Origin: Thermoplasmata archaeon
GTDB lineage: Archaea; Thermoplasmatota; DTKX01; VGTL01
Reading direction: 5' to 3'
Assembly (NCBI GenBank): GCA_038851035.1
Contig: JAWCLH010000028.1
Span: 1-37,578, forward strand
Length of the DNA stretch: 37,578 bases
The position numbers and the translations under genes were made by a program. Numbering within the stretch: position 1 is the stretch's first letter; each line of letters opens with the position of its first letter. Under the pieces are notes generated by a model. That model was not told the origin of the DNA, did no database searches, and worked only from the letters and a program-made list of their open reading frames with translations. This document shows positions 7,641 through 15,931 of the stretch, piece after piece.

Positions 7641-8546
7641 CTAGTGCTCATGTGGTCCAGAGCATTTCTTCTCCTCGAACTGGAGGGTGGTGTGGACGAT
7701 GTTGTACTCCCTCCTGAGGAGCCCAGAGAGGATGTGCGATACCCTCTCCCTATTCCTCTGGCCTTCCTCGTCTAGGACAATGTGCGCGCTCATGGCGCGC
7801 ACGTGGGAGCAAAGGCTCCATATGTGTAGGTCGTGGAGGGAGCGGACGCCCGCCACGCGCAGGAGCCTCTTCTTCACCTTTGCGGGGTCAATGTCACGGG
7901 GGGTCCTCTCGAGCAGAATCTCCGCGGAGGCCTTGACCAGCTTGCCTGCCCCAAAGATTATCACTAGACCTATCAAGGCGCTGAGGGCGGGGTCTATTCG
8001 CCTCTCGCCCGTGGCTAGAATCAAGAAAGCCCCGAGGAGAACAGCCATCGAGGATAAGGCATCGCCGAGCACGTGCAGGTATGCCCCTCTGATATTCAGA
8101 TCCCGGTGGCCGTGCAGCAGCCCGATGCATATCAGGTTGGCTGCCAGCCCTGCACCCGCCACAAGGAGCATCTCGAGCCCCCTGACCTCTGGGGAGGACA
8201 GTAGCCTCCTCCCGGCCTCGAATAAAATTGCGCATGCGAGGGCAACCAATGTGAGGCCGTTGACGAGCGCCGCAAGAATCTCTGCCCTATGCATTCCATA
8301 TGAGAATTTCGATGTTGCGGGCATCCTGCAGATTCTTGCCGCGTAGAGCGCAAGCCCAATCGCGAGGAGGTCGAGAAAGACATGGGCTGCGTCGCTTAGT
8401 AGGGCCAGGCTGTTGGCCAGCAGGCCGCCGACGAGCTCGAGGGAGAGTGTGAAGCCCGTGACCCCGGCAGCGAGGAGGAGCCTTCGCTGCACGTCCCTAC
8501 CCGCGTGGCCCCTCAGGCTCATCGTTTCCCCACTGAGCACCGTCAT
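7641..8546 (-). CDS. Cation diffusion facilitator (Zn/Co/Cd exporter)
   Basis: A 301-residue CDF transporter of the ZitB/CzcD type, expected to export Zn2+ or similar divalent metals in exchange for protons. The two metal-site HxxxD motifs are seen in SDAAHVFLD (H55/D59, with D52) and YLHVLGDALS (H158/D162). FSYGMHRAEILAALVN, typical of ZitB-like members, lies at about 81-96. Six hydrophobic segments precede a ~90-residue cytoplasmic domain (from about 210) ending in a Cys/His tail (CSGPHEH). ATG 8522 (M9) is an alternative start. It is divergent from the ModE-HTH/Nudix gene across 178 bp with a palindromic site, which suggests, but does not prove, that this neighbour regulates it. Confidence 0.95.
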   Translation of the reverse strand: MTVLSGETMSLRGHAGRDVQRRLLLAAGVTGFTLSLELVGGLLANSLALLSDAAHVFLDLLAIGLALYAARICRMPATSKFSYGMHRAEILAALVNGLTLVALACAILFEAGRRLLSSPEVRGLEMLLVAGAGLAANLICIGLLHGHRDLNIRGAYLHVLGDALSSMAVLLGAFLILATGERRIDPALSALIGLVIIFGAGKLVKASAEILLERTPRDIDPAKVKKRLLRVAGVRSLHDLHIWSLCSHVRAMSAHIVLDEEGQRNRERVSHILSGLLRREYNIVHTTLQFEEKKCSGPHEH

Positions 8547-8570
8547 TCCTACTCTGGATTATCCAATTTG

Positions 8571-8584
8571 GTATTTTTAATATT
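8571..8584 (-). promoter_or_regulatory. TATA region of the CDF gene
   Basis: On the minus strand AATATTAAAAATAC ends 25 nt before the ATG at 8546, which fits a leaderless transcript from that ATG. Confidence 0.5.
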
Positions 8585-8663
8585 GGGTCTGCAGCTCCAT
8601 GGCTTTCAGACTTGCGGGCCTCGCCTCACACCCGAAAAATGCCTACCTCCTACAGAGTTGATA

Positions 8664-8686
8664 CGCCGGGACTCCTCGGCGTCCCG
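8664..8686. promoter_or_regulatory. Candidate operator: overlapping inverted repeats
   Basis: CGCCG(8664-8668)-N8-CGGCG(8677-8681) overlaps CGGGAC(8667-8672)-N8-GTCCCG(8681-8686), two exact inverted repeats with 8-nt spacers. They lie just upstream of the TATA element of the HTH-Nudix gene, where a bound repressor or activator would act. The first 12 bases (8664-8675) recur exactly at 21017-21028. The likely binder is the adjacent ModE-like protein, by position only. Confidence 0.4.
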
Positions 8687-8692
8687 CCACAA

Positions 8693-8700
8693 GATTATTC
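8693..8700 (+). promoter_or_regulatory. TATA-like element of the HTH-Nudix gene
   Basis: GATTATTC is centred 28 nt before the ATG at 8725 and fits a leaderless transcript. Confidence 0.4.
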
Positions 8701-8724
8701 TTTGCCCCGAACCATCCAGCAATC

Positions 8725-9441
8725 ATGTACACCATTAGATATAGAGTGTGGCTCGAGAGAAGCGGAAGATTCATTGCGGGCGAGGGCCGGGCGGCCCTCC
8801 TCCGCGAAATAGGAAAGAGAAAGAGTCTCAGCTCGGCTGCTTCTGCTCTGGGAATCTCGTACAGGCACGCCTGGGAGATGCTTAAAAAGATGGGCCTCGC
8901 TGCAGGCTCCCCTGTGGCTGAGAGCTCTTCAGGCGGCTCCCGACACGGCGAGACGAGACTGACCCCCCTCGGCGAGGAGATTCTGCGCGCATATGAAGAT
9001 GGTGTTCGCAGGCTCAAGAGGAGCAGTGGCCCATGGCTCACCGTGGACGCCATTGTCGAGACTAGTAAGGGTCTCCTGCTGGTCAGGCGCCGCCACCCCC
9101 CCTTCCAGGGCCGCTACGCCCTCCCAGGCGGTTTCGTGGAGTGTGGGGAGACGGTGGAGGAGGCGGTGGTGCGCGAGGTGAGGGAGGAGACGGGCCTTAG
9201 GACCCGCGTGACGGGACTCGTCGGCGTCTACTCCGACCCCTCCAGAGACCCGCGGGGTCACACGGTGTCTGTGGTATTTAGTCTGAGAATCACGGGCGGA
9301 AGCCTCAAAGGAAGCGACGACGCATCCGAAGCGGCGTTCTTCGACATCTGGAGACTCCCCGAGCTCGCGTTCGATCACTCTCGGGTGGTGCATGACTATC
9401 TCCATCAGTGGAGAGTCGGGAGGAGGGGGAGGCGGGTGTGA
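8725..9441 (+). CDS. ModE-type winged-helix fused to a Nudix hydrolase
   Basis: A 238-residue two-domain protein. Residues 1-100 resemble the DNA-binding N-domain of ModE/LysR-like proteins (VWLERSGRFIAGEGRAALL, then SLSSAASALGISYRHAWEML as the helix-turn-helix), with a short Ser/Gly loop at 61-77. Residues 104-232 are a Nudix domain of the ADP-ribose pyrophosphatase type, with an intact Nudix box from G136 through E142, R150-E151, E154-E155 and G157-L158. Since the catalytic residues are kept, it may hydrolyse a nucleotide or sense one as NrtR does, but the domain order is the reverse of NrtR. It is divergent from the CDF exporter. Autoregulation through the 8664-8686 site is plausible. Effector and targets are unknown. 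Confidence 0.88.
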   Translation: MYTIRYRVWLERSGRFIAGEGRAALLREIGKRKSLSSAASALGISYRHAWEMLKKMGLAAGSPVAESSSGGSRHGETRLTPLGEEILRAYEDGVRRLKRSSGPWLTVDAIVETSKGLLLVRRRHPPFQGRYALPGGFVECGETVEEAVVREVREETGLRTRVTGLVGVYSDPSRDPRGHTVSVVFSLRITGGSLKGSDDASEAAFFDIWRLPELAFDHSRVVHDYLHQWRVGRRGRRV

Positions 9442-9481
9442 CCACCGGCCGGGGCCCGCTTGACCGTACCTCACCACATCG

Positions 9482-9838
9482 TCACCACATCGAGACCAGT
9501 GCGCTGACAATGAATATCAGGGCCGCGATGCTGAAGAGCCAAAGACCCGCCACCACGGCGCCCAGCGCGTAACTAACTGGTGGTCCTCTATTGAATTCAA
9601 CCCGGGCCTGCTCGAGGTACTCCTCAATCACGCCTGCGGGAATCCAACGCATCGCAGGACCTAGCAGGGCTGAGACGACCACTAGTTCATCCAGCTGGCC
9701 CACCACAGGGATGAAGTCGGGAATCAGGTCCACAGGGCTGAAGAAGTAGGCCACGGCGAGGGCGACAGCGAGCTAGGCCTTGAGGGGAATTCGTGGGTCT
9801 CGGCGCGCCAGATACAGCGCCAGGAGGCGCTCCCTCAT
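9482..9838 (-). pseudogene. DUF1232 (YkvA-like) membrane gene broken by an in-frame TAG
   Basis: The minus-strand frame reads MRERLLALYLARRDPRIPLK-A, then TAG at 9773-9775, then LAVALAVAYFFSPVDLIPDF and on to the stop at 9482. Both halves lie in the same frame and both match the DUF1232 pattern (helix, RDPRxP, then AYxxSPxDLIPDFIPVxGxLDD), so one gene seems interrupted by a single codon. From memory of the family, the TAG stands where Lys (AAG) or a similar residue is common, one base from TAG. A GTG at 9754 could restart translation and give a 90-residue protein lacking the first helix. TAG is a normal stop codon in at least six other genes here, so pyrrolysine insertion is unlikely. The C-terminus has one more membrane segment (ALGAVVAGLWLFSIAALIF). 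A sequencing error remains possible. Confidence 0.7.
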
Positions 9839-10004
9839 CTCCTCCAGTCTGGAGCGGAGGGCGGCGCGACTAGAAGCGGCCCGTTCCCTCCAGTTCTTTT
9901 TCCCCGTCGGCCCCGGAGGGCCCAGCGTGCCCGCGATGGACCTCTGGGACCCGGCCTCGGAAGTAACCCTTGGTGATTCCCCGGGCCATTTACCTGGGCC
10001 CGCA

Positions 10005-12449
10005 TCAGACTTTGGAGAGATAGTAGGAATAGATCACCACGCAGCCTATGACGACGAGCGCCACCCCGCTCGCCTTTTTTATAGCGGGTATCCAGCCCCG
10101 CATCCTCCTCACCAACTGCTCTTTTGCGAGGCCTAGGAGAATGGTGACCAGGACCATGAAGCTCCCCATACCAATTCCAAACAGTATAAATGCAAGGAAT
10201 GCCGAGGCGAACCCGCCTGCGGCCAAACCCATCAGGACAACCGAGATGAAAATAGGCGCGTGGCAGGCGAGGGAGGCGGCGCCGTAGCCAGCACCGTAGG
10301 CCATTAGGCCGAGGGAGCCGCCGGTCGCTTCCCGGCCGACGACCCTCCCCAGCACCCTACGCCCTCCCTCGGCGAGGGGTCGGAAAACGGAGGTTAGCCG
10401 GTGGACAGGAATGGTGTAGTCGGTTAGCATGACCACACCCATGACAATCACGACAACAGCGACGAGCGGTGTCAGGAGGGCTACGTGCGATTTCACCGCT
10501 GCGCCCGCGGAGCCAACAATCGCGCCGATGAAAGCATACACAGCGAGAACGCCAATCGCGGCCGCCAAGCCGCCGGTCACAGCCCTCCGGAGTGCCCGTC
10601 TCTTTCCCGTGCTCTTGCTCGCCCCCTTATCGCCGCCCTCCGCCATTCTCTCTCCAACGTCTGCCCTATCCGTAGTAGTCACCACGCCCCCTACGACCCC
10701 GACCCCAGTCCCCCCCCAGTCCCCTTCTCCCGGCGTGCCTCTCCCATCTCCCACGGACATATCCTCTCTCCTGCCGAGATAGTAGCTGATGTATCCAGGA
10801 AGGAGGGGGAAGGCGCAGGGGGAGAAGAATGCCGTGCAGCCCGCGACGAACGCGAGCACGGCGAAGCCCTGTTCCTTGCCCATCGAGAGCACCGGGGCGC
10901 TCCCGGCATAGGCGGCGTCCACGGCCCGAATCAGCTCGTCGCTCCTGACGAAGGCCGCCTTCATGAAGGTTATATGGCCCCCGGGGGAGACCACAACGAG
11001 CTTTGGTATCTCCGTGACATGGTACTTCGACATCACATTGTCCGTGTCCATGGCGAGAACCCAGTCGGCTCCCTTCGACCTCATGTGGCTTTCGAGCAGC
11101 TGGGCGCTCTCGGTCCTGTCGATATCAATAGAGATTATGACGGCTCCGGGCCTCTCTTTGTGCAGACGGGTCAGCTCGTATATCTCTTGGTTGCAGGTAG
11201 GGCACCAGGTCGCCATGAGGTCGAGAACCACGACCTTCCCGCGGAGGTCGCTGAGGGTGAAGGCGTTTCCCTTCGTGTCTGTCAGGGTAAAGTCGGGGGC
11301 GAGCTCTGAGCCGCCGGAGGCGGGGGCCATCGTCAGGTAGACGCCTGCAATTGCCACAACCAGCAGCACCACGGCACCCGCCGCCACCACCGCGCCAGTT
11401 CTGGAGGGGAGGAACCTTAGGCCAGGCCCCCCGGCCCCCTTCCTCTTTCGATAAAAATAATAGACCACCCCGGCCGCAAACATCACAGCCGCCACCGCCG
11501 CCAGAGCCGCCGCGGAGCCGCCGAATTCTGCTGGGGCCGTTTGCGTCAGCCGGACCCACCCGTCAGCGCCAGCGGTGAGGTTGCTGCGCGTGTGGACCAC
11601 GATCGCCACTGCATAGTGGCCGGATAGAATCGCAGCTTGGTCGTACCTCCAAATATAGGAGAAGGCGAGCTCTCCCTCGAGCTCGTCGGTTGGAAGGTCC
11701 TCGACGTGCTTTACGAGTCTCGTCCTGTTCTCCAGCAGCCCGAGCCCGCAGCCCCCTGCAGATGAGAAGGGCCCCATCACCGCCAGCTCGACTGACTGGA
11801 CGTCGTCCGGTCCCCAGAAGTCGGATATATTACCACTCACCTCGAGCTCGCCCGCTCTGCTAACAACGCTCATGTTGACGGTAAGCGGCGCGAGCTGGAG
11901 CACCAGCCTCGACGGATAGCTCCCTCCGAAGAGCAGCTCCCCCCCACCGCCCCTCTCGTGGGCGTAGACCCAGAAACCTATCGTGTCGCCGGGCGAGAGA
12001 GAGAGCTGGACCTCCCCGGTGCCCGTGAACTCCTGCGGGGTTGACGTTAGCCGGGCGGTATTAGTGTTAAGGGCGTTGTCGGGTCTCTGGTCGTTGACCC
12101 CCACGTACACCTGGAACCTGCAGCTCAGCTGCACGGGGCCAGTGGCACGCGCCCAGAGCGAGAAGTTAACGGTGCCACTGTAGGAGAAGGAGCGGCCAAT
12201 CGCGGGGGAGTTCCAGGTGCCTACAAGCCAGACCAGCGGCCCGCCTGCCCTGGCGGGAATGGGCGCGCTACCCTCGCTCGAAGAAGGAACGGGTGAGAGG
12301 GCGTTTGAGGAGTCTAAGTAGAGCGCGAGGGTGGTGGGTCCTGCGCAGCTCTCCTCCTGCGCTTGGGCCCTCTCCGCGGGAGGGAGGAGCAGGAAGAGGA
12401 CGGCGGACGCTATTATTAATGCCGGGGGAACCCGAGAGCGCGAGGTCAT
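10005..12449 (-). CDS. Ectodomain - TlpA-like thioredoxin - CcdA/DsbD membrane fusion
   Basis: An 814-residue protein that probably moves reducing equivalents across the membrane. After a signal peptide (1-30), residues 31-305 are a beta-rich ectodomain of no recognised family. Two membrane segments follow at about 310-332 and 350-372. A TlpA/ResA-like thioredoxin domain (about 380-520) has the redox pair W415-CPTC-419 and LRGKVVVLDLMATWC. Residues ~530-814 are a six-helix CcdA domain with FFSPCAFPLLPGY (C538, C545) and GAGYGAASLACHAPIF (C729), the family's cysteine pair. The loop at about 565-625 carries a Gly/Thr/Lys-rich low-complexity insert. CcdA normally passes electrons from cytoplasmic thioredoxin to an external TlpA partner; here both are one chain, with the thioredoxin before CcdA, unlike DsbD. 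The substrate is unknown. Confidence 0.9.
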   Translation of the reverse strand: MTSRSRVPPALIIASAVLFLLLPPAERAQAQEESCAGPTTLALYLDSSNALSPVPSSSEGSAPIPARAGGPLVWLVGTWNSPAIGRSFSYSGTVNFSLWARATGPVQLSCRFQVYVGVNDQRPDNALNTNTARLTSTPQEFTGTGEVQLSLSPGDTIGFWVYAHERGGGGELLFGGSYPSRLVLQLAPLTVNMSVVSRAGELEVSGNISDFWGPDDVQSVELAVMGPFSSAGGCGLGLLENRTRLVKHVEDLPTDELEGELAFSYIWRYDQAAILSGHYAVAIVVHTRSNLTAGADGWVRLTQTAPAEFGGSAAALAAVAAVMFAAGVVYYFYRKRKGAGGPGLRFLPSRTGAVVAAGAVVLLVVAIAGVYLTMAPASGGSELAPDFTLTDTKGNAFTLSDLRGKVVVLDLMATWCPTCNQEIYELTRLHKERPGAVIISIDIDRTESAQLLESHMRSKGADWVLAMDTDNVMSKYHVTEIPKLVVVSPGGHITFMKAAFVRSDELIRAVDAAYAGSAPVLSMGKEQGFAVLAFVAGCTAFFSPCAFPLLPGYISYYLGRREDMSVGDGRGTPGEGDWGGTGVGVVGGVVTTTDRADVGERMAEGGDKGASKSTGKRRALRRAVTGGLAAAIGVLAVYAFIGAIVGSAGAAVKSHVALLTPLVAVVVIVMGVVMLTDYTIPVHRLTSVFRPLAEGGRRVLGRVVGREATGGSLGLMAYGAGYGAASLACHAPIFISVVLMGLAAGGFASAFLAFILFGIGMGSFMVLVTILLGLAKEQLVRRMRGWIPAIKKASGVALVVIGCVVIYSYYLSKV

Positions 12450-12470
12450 CGAGAATGCTAGACCGATGGA

Positions 12471-12480
12471 AACTTAAAAA
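12471..12480 (-). promoter_or_regulatory. TATA box of the 12449 gene
   Basis: On the minus strand TTTTTAAGTT is centred ~26 nt before the ATG at 12449, consistent with a leaderless mRNA. Confidence 0.5.
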
Positions 12481-12528
12481 TCTTGTGGTTTTTTATGAAT
12501 GTGAAAGAATATCAGGTCGCCGGAGTCA

Positions 12529-15500
12529 TCAGTGGCCGTTGTCCCCTCCGGCTGCCGCCGCTCGGTCCGACCTGACCTCCAGCGGTGCGACCGCCAGGGA
12601 ATTCTTTTTCCTCGCGCATAGTGCTCTGACTGCCGCCGAGGCAGCGGCGATGGTCGTTATGAAGGGAATGTTCAACTCGACCGCGAGCCGTCTCATCATG
12701 TAGCCGTCCCTTTCGATAAGTCTGTCCGGTGAGGGCGTGTTGATAACCAGACCAATCTCACCCCTCCTCATCATGTCCAGGGAGTCGGGCGAGCCCCCCT
12801 CGCTTATCCTGAATATCCGCGTCACCGGAATCCCTCTCTCCCTCAGGTATGCGGCGGTCCCCCGGGTTGCGAGAATTCCGTAGCCCATGTCCGATAGAGC
12901 TCGGGCGATGGGCACCACGCTCTCTTTGTCCGCGTCGTTCACCGTGACGAAGATGTTGCCAGACTTCGGCAGAGCGACGCCGGCCGCGAGGAGGGCCTTA
13001 TAGTAGGCTAGCCCAAACTCGCTGTCCCTGCCCATGACCTCTCCCGTGGACTTCATCTCCGGCCCGAGGACCGCGTCAACCCCGGGTAGCTTCTGGAACG
13101 GAAACACGGACATTTTAACCGAGACCCCCCTCGGCACAGCCCCCCCCGTCAGGCCGAGCTCCCTCAGGCTCCTCCCGAGCTGGACCCTCATCGCCGCCTT
13201 GGCCATCGGCACACCTATCGCCTTCGAGACGAACGGCACGGTGCGGCTCGCCCTCGGGTTGACCTCGAGAACGTAGACCCTCTCATCCTTCACGGCGAGC
13301 TGGAGGTTGACTAGCCCGATTATGTTGAGCTCTTTACAGAGTCGCCTCGTGACGCGCTCGATTTCAGAAACGGTCTCCGGCGCGAGTGTCTGGGGTGGAA
13401 TCACCATCGCGGCGTCGCCAGAGTGTACCCCAGCCTCCTCGATGTGCTCCATCACCGCTCCAATGAATACGTCCCTCCCGTCCGCGACCGCGTCGACGTC
13501 GATTTCTATCGCGCTCGAGAGGTACTTGTCCACGAGAACTGGGTGGGAGCCGGAAACCTTCACCGCCGCCTTCATGTACTGCTCCAGCTCCTCCTCGTCG
13601 TGGATGATCTGCATGCCGCGCCCGCCGAGGACGTATGAGGGCCTCAGGAGCACGGGGAAGCCGATGGCCTTCGCCGCTTTCCGGACCTCCTCCACGGAGA
13701 ACCCTATGTCCGATTCCGGCTGGAGAATTCCAAGCCTCCACGTCAGCTCCCTGAAGCGTCCGCGGTCCTCAGCGATGTCGATTGAGTCGGGGGAGGTGCC
13801 GAGGATGCGGGTGGGCAAGTCGGGCCTTTTCTCGAGAGCCCTCTGCAGCGGGACCGCGAGGTCTATCGAAGTCTGACCCCCGAACTGGACCACCACACCC
13901 TCAGGCCTCTCGAGCTCGATTATTTCCCAGACGTCCTCGAGCCTCAGGGGCTCGAAGTACAGCCTGTCGGAGGTGTCGAAGTCGGTCGAGACGGTCTCGG
14001 GGTTGTTGTTGACCATTATTGCGAGCAGTCCCTCCTCACGAATCGCCTGGACCGCGTGGACGCAGCAATAGTCAAACTCGATGCCTTGGCCGATTCGGAT
14101 CGGCCCGGCGCCAATGATCAGAATTTTCCTCCGGTTTTCTCTGCCGACTGATGCGAGGGAAGGGGACTCAGAGACTGCATGACCATGCCCCTCCGCGGTC
14201 GAGAGCGCGGCCACTGGTCTTGCGCTGGCCGGGGCCCCATCTGTCCCCCCTGGCGTGCCTGCTCCCCTATCTGAGCCCACCCCATCCGATTCCTCTCCGT
14301 ATGTGGAGTAGAAATACGGGGTCCGAGCCTCGAACTCCGCGGCACAGGTGTCGACCATTTTGAAGCCAGGGCGGAGGCCCAATGCCCTTCTGAGCCTCCT
14401 CACCTCCTCCTCGTCGATGTGATACATCGAGGCGAGCTGCTCGTCCGGGAAACCGAGTCTCTTTGCCCTCTTTAGGAGACTGGCCGAGGGGCCGCCTCCT
14501 TTCTCCGCCTCAGCCTTTATCTCCCTCTCGACCTCCAGAATGTTCTGGAGCTTGTGAATCCAGAACTCGCTCCATTTCGTCAGGTCAGCGATGGTCGAGG
14601 GCTGGAAGCCCCTTCGAAGGGCCTCTGCAATCGCGAAGAGCCTCCTGTCGGTCGGCTCCACGAGCTCTACTATTAGCTCCGCGGTGCTCCACTTGTCTGG
14701 CTCGATATAGACCCTGTCAATTTCGAGCGACCTGACGGCCTTCAGGAGGGCCTCCTCCGCGCTCCGGGCTATCGCCATAACCTCCCCCGTGCTCTTCATC
14801 TGGGTCCCGATTCGGCGGTCGGCGGTCCTGAATTTGTCGAAAGGCCAGCGCGGTATCTTCATCACCACATAGTCCAGCGCGGGCTCGAAGGAGGCGAGGG
14901 TCCTGCCGGTTATCGAGTTGGGAATCTCGTCCAGAGTCATTCCGACGGCTATCTTCGCTGCCACGCGGGCGATGGGGTATCCCGTCGCCTTGGATGCGAG
15001 CGCCGAGGAACGCGAGACTCGCGGGTTGACCTCGATCACCCTGTACTCGCCGGTCGCCGGGTTGAGAGCGAACTGGATGTTGCACCCGCCCTCAATTCCG
15101 AGCGCGCGGATTATCTTCAGCGCCGCGGACCTTAGCATCTGATGGTCGCGGTCGCTCAAGGTCTGCGCTGGGGCGACGACGATGCTCTCGCCAGTGTGGA
15201 TACCCATCGGGTCCAGGTTCTCCATGTTGCAGACGGTGATGCAGTTGTCAGCCCCGTCCCTCATAACCTCGTACTCGAACTCCATCCAGCCCAAAACGCA
15301 CTCCTCGACCAGAACCTGCTTTATGCGCGAGTAGCAGAGGCCAAGGGAGACTACGTGCTCCAGCTCCTCCTCCGCCTTGACCACCCCGCTCCCCGTTCCG
15401 CCGAGGGTGTAGGCCGCCCTGATGATGACCGGGTAGCCACCGAGCTCCCGCACAATCTCCCTCGCCTCCTCCACGCTTCCGCAGGCGACGCTCCTCGGTA

Positions 15501-15927
15501 TCGGCTGGCCTATTTCCCTCATTGTTTTCCTGAACAGGTCCCGGTCCTCGGAGGCCGCGATCGCCCTGAGCTGGGTCCCGAGGAGCCTGACGCCATACCT
15601 CTCCAGAACTCCCCTCTCGGCGAGCTCTGCGCAGAGGTTGAGCCCCGTCTGGCCCCCCATCCCGGAGAGAATGCCTTGGGGCCTCTCGCGGTCGATTATC
15701 CTCTCCACGCACTCAACGGTCAAGGGCTCGACATAGACCGCGTCAGCCATCTCGGGGTCGGTCTGAATCGTCGCTGGGTTGGAGTTCACCAAAACGGTCC
15801 TCAGCCCCTCCTCCCTCAGCGCCCTGCAGGCCTGGGAACCCGAGAAGTCGAACTCCGCCGCTTGCCCGATCACTATCGGCCCGGAGCCGATTATCATTAC
15901 CTTCTCCAGGTCACACCTCTTCGGTAT
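12529..15927 (-). CDS. carB: Carbamoyl-phosphate synthase large subunit, probable ATA start
   Basis: Makes carbamoyl phosphate for pyrimidine and arginine synthesis, using ammonia channelled from CarA. Two homologous ATP-grasp halves are present, beginning MIIGSGPIVIGQAAEFDFSG and ILIIGAGPIRIGQGIEFDY, followed by an oligomerisation region between them and a C-terminal MGS-like regulatory domain (GNIFVTVNDADKESVVPIAR onward). A ~45-residue Gly/Ala/Ser-rich insert precedes the second half; the family normally has a short linker there. The first ATG (15897) would cut off PKRCDLEKV, which matches the conserved N-terminus of the family. The only suitable upstream codon is ATA at 15925-15927, with GGTGAG just before it, 4 nt after the carA stop. 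In-frame TAG upstream rules out a longer ATG start. Confidence 0.95.
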   Translation of the reverse strand: MPKRCDLEKVMIIGSGPIVIGQAAEFDFSGSQACRALREEGLRTVLVNSNPATIQTDPEMADAVYVEPLTVECVERIIDRERPQGILSGMGGQTGLNLCAELAERGVLERYGVRLLGTQLRAIAASEDRDLFRKTMREIGQPIPRSVACGSVEEAREIVRELGGYPVIIRAAYTLGGTGSGVVKAEEELEHVVSLGLCYSRIKQVLVEECVLGWMEFEYEVMRDGADNCITVCNMENLDPMGIHTGESIVVAPAQTLSDRDHQMLRSAALKIIRALGIEGGCNIQFALNPATGEYRVIEVNPRVSRSSALASKATGYPIARVAAKIAVGMTLDEIPNSITGRTLASFEPALDYVVMKIPRWPFDKFRTADRRIGTQMKSTGEVMAIARSAEEALLKAVRSLEIDRVYIEPDKWSTAELIVELVEPTDRRLFAIAEALRRGFQPSTIADLTKWSEFWIHKLQNILEVEREIKAEAEKGGGPSASLLKRAKRLGFPDEQLASMYHIDEEEVRRLRRALGLRPGFKMVDTCAAEFEARTPYFYSTYGEESDGVGSDRGAGTPGGTDGAPASARPVAALSTAEGHGHAVSESPSLASVGRENRRKILIIGAGPIRIGQGIEFDYCCVHAVQAIREEGLLAIMVNNNPETVSTDFDTSDRLYFEPLRLEDVWEIIELERPEGVVVQFGGQTSIDLAVPLQRALEKRPDLPTRILGTSPDSIDIAEDRGRFRELTWRLGILQPESDIGFSVEEVRKAAKAIGFPVLLRPSYVLGGRGMQIIHDEEELEQYMKAAVKVSGSHPVLVDKYLSSAIEIDVDAVADGRDVFIGAVMEHIEEAGVHSGDAAMVIPPQTLAPETVSEIERVTRRLCKELNIIGLVNLQLAVKDERVYVLEVNPRASRTVPFVSKAIGVPMAKAAMRVQLGRSLRELGLTGGAVPRGVSVKMSVFPFQKLPGVDAVLGPEMKSTGEVMGRDSEFGLAYYKALLAAGVALPKSGNIFVTVNDADKESVVPIARALSDMGYGILATRGTAAYLRERGIPVTRIFRISEGGSPDSLDMMRRGEIGLVINTPSPDRLIERDGYMMRRLAVELNIPFITTIAAASAAVRALCARKKNSLAVAPLEVRSDRAAAAGGDNGH

Positions 15928-15931
15928 TTCC

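Noticed and set aside
9773-9775. TAG read as pyrrolysine
   Set aside because: TAG ends at least six other genes in this window, which is unlike genomes that decode it, and no pyl gene is seen.
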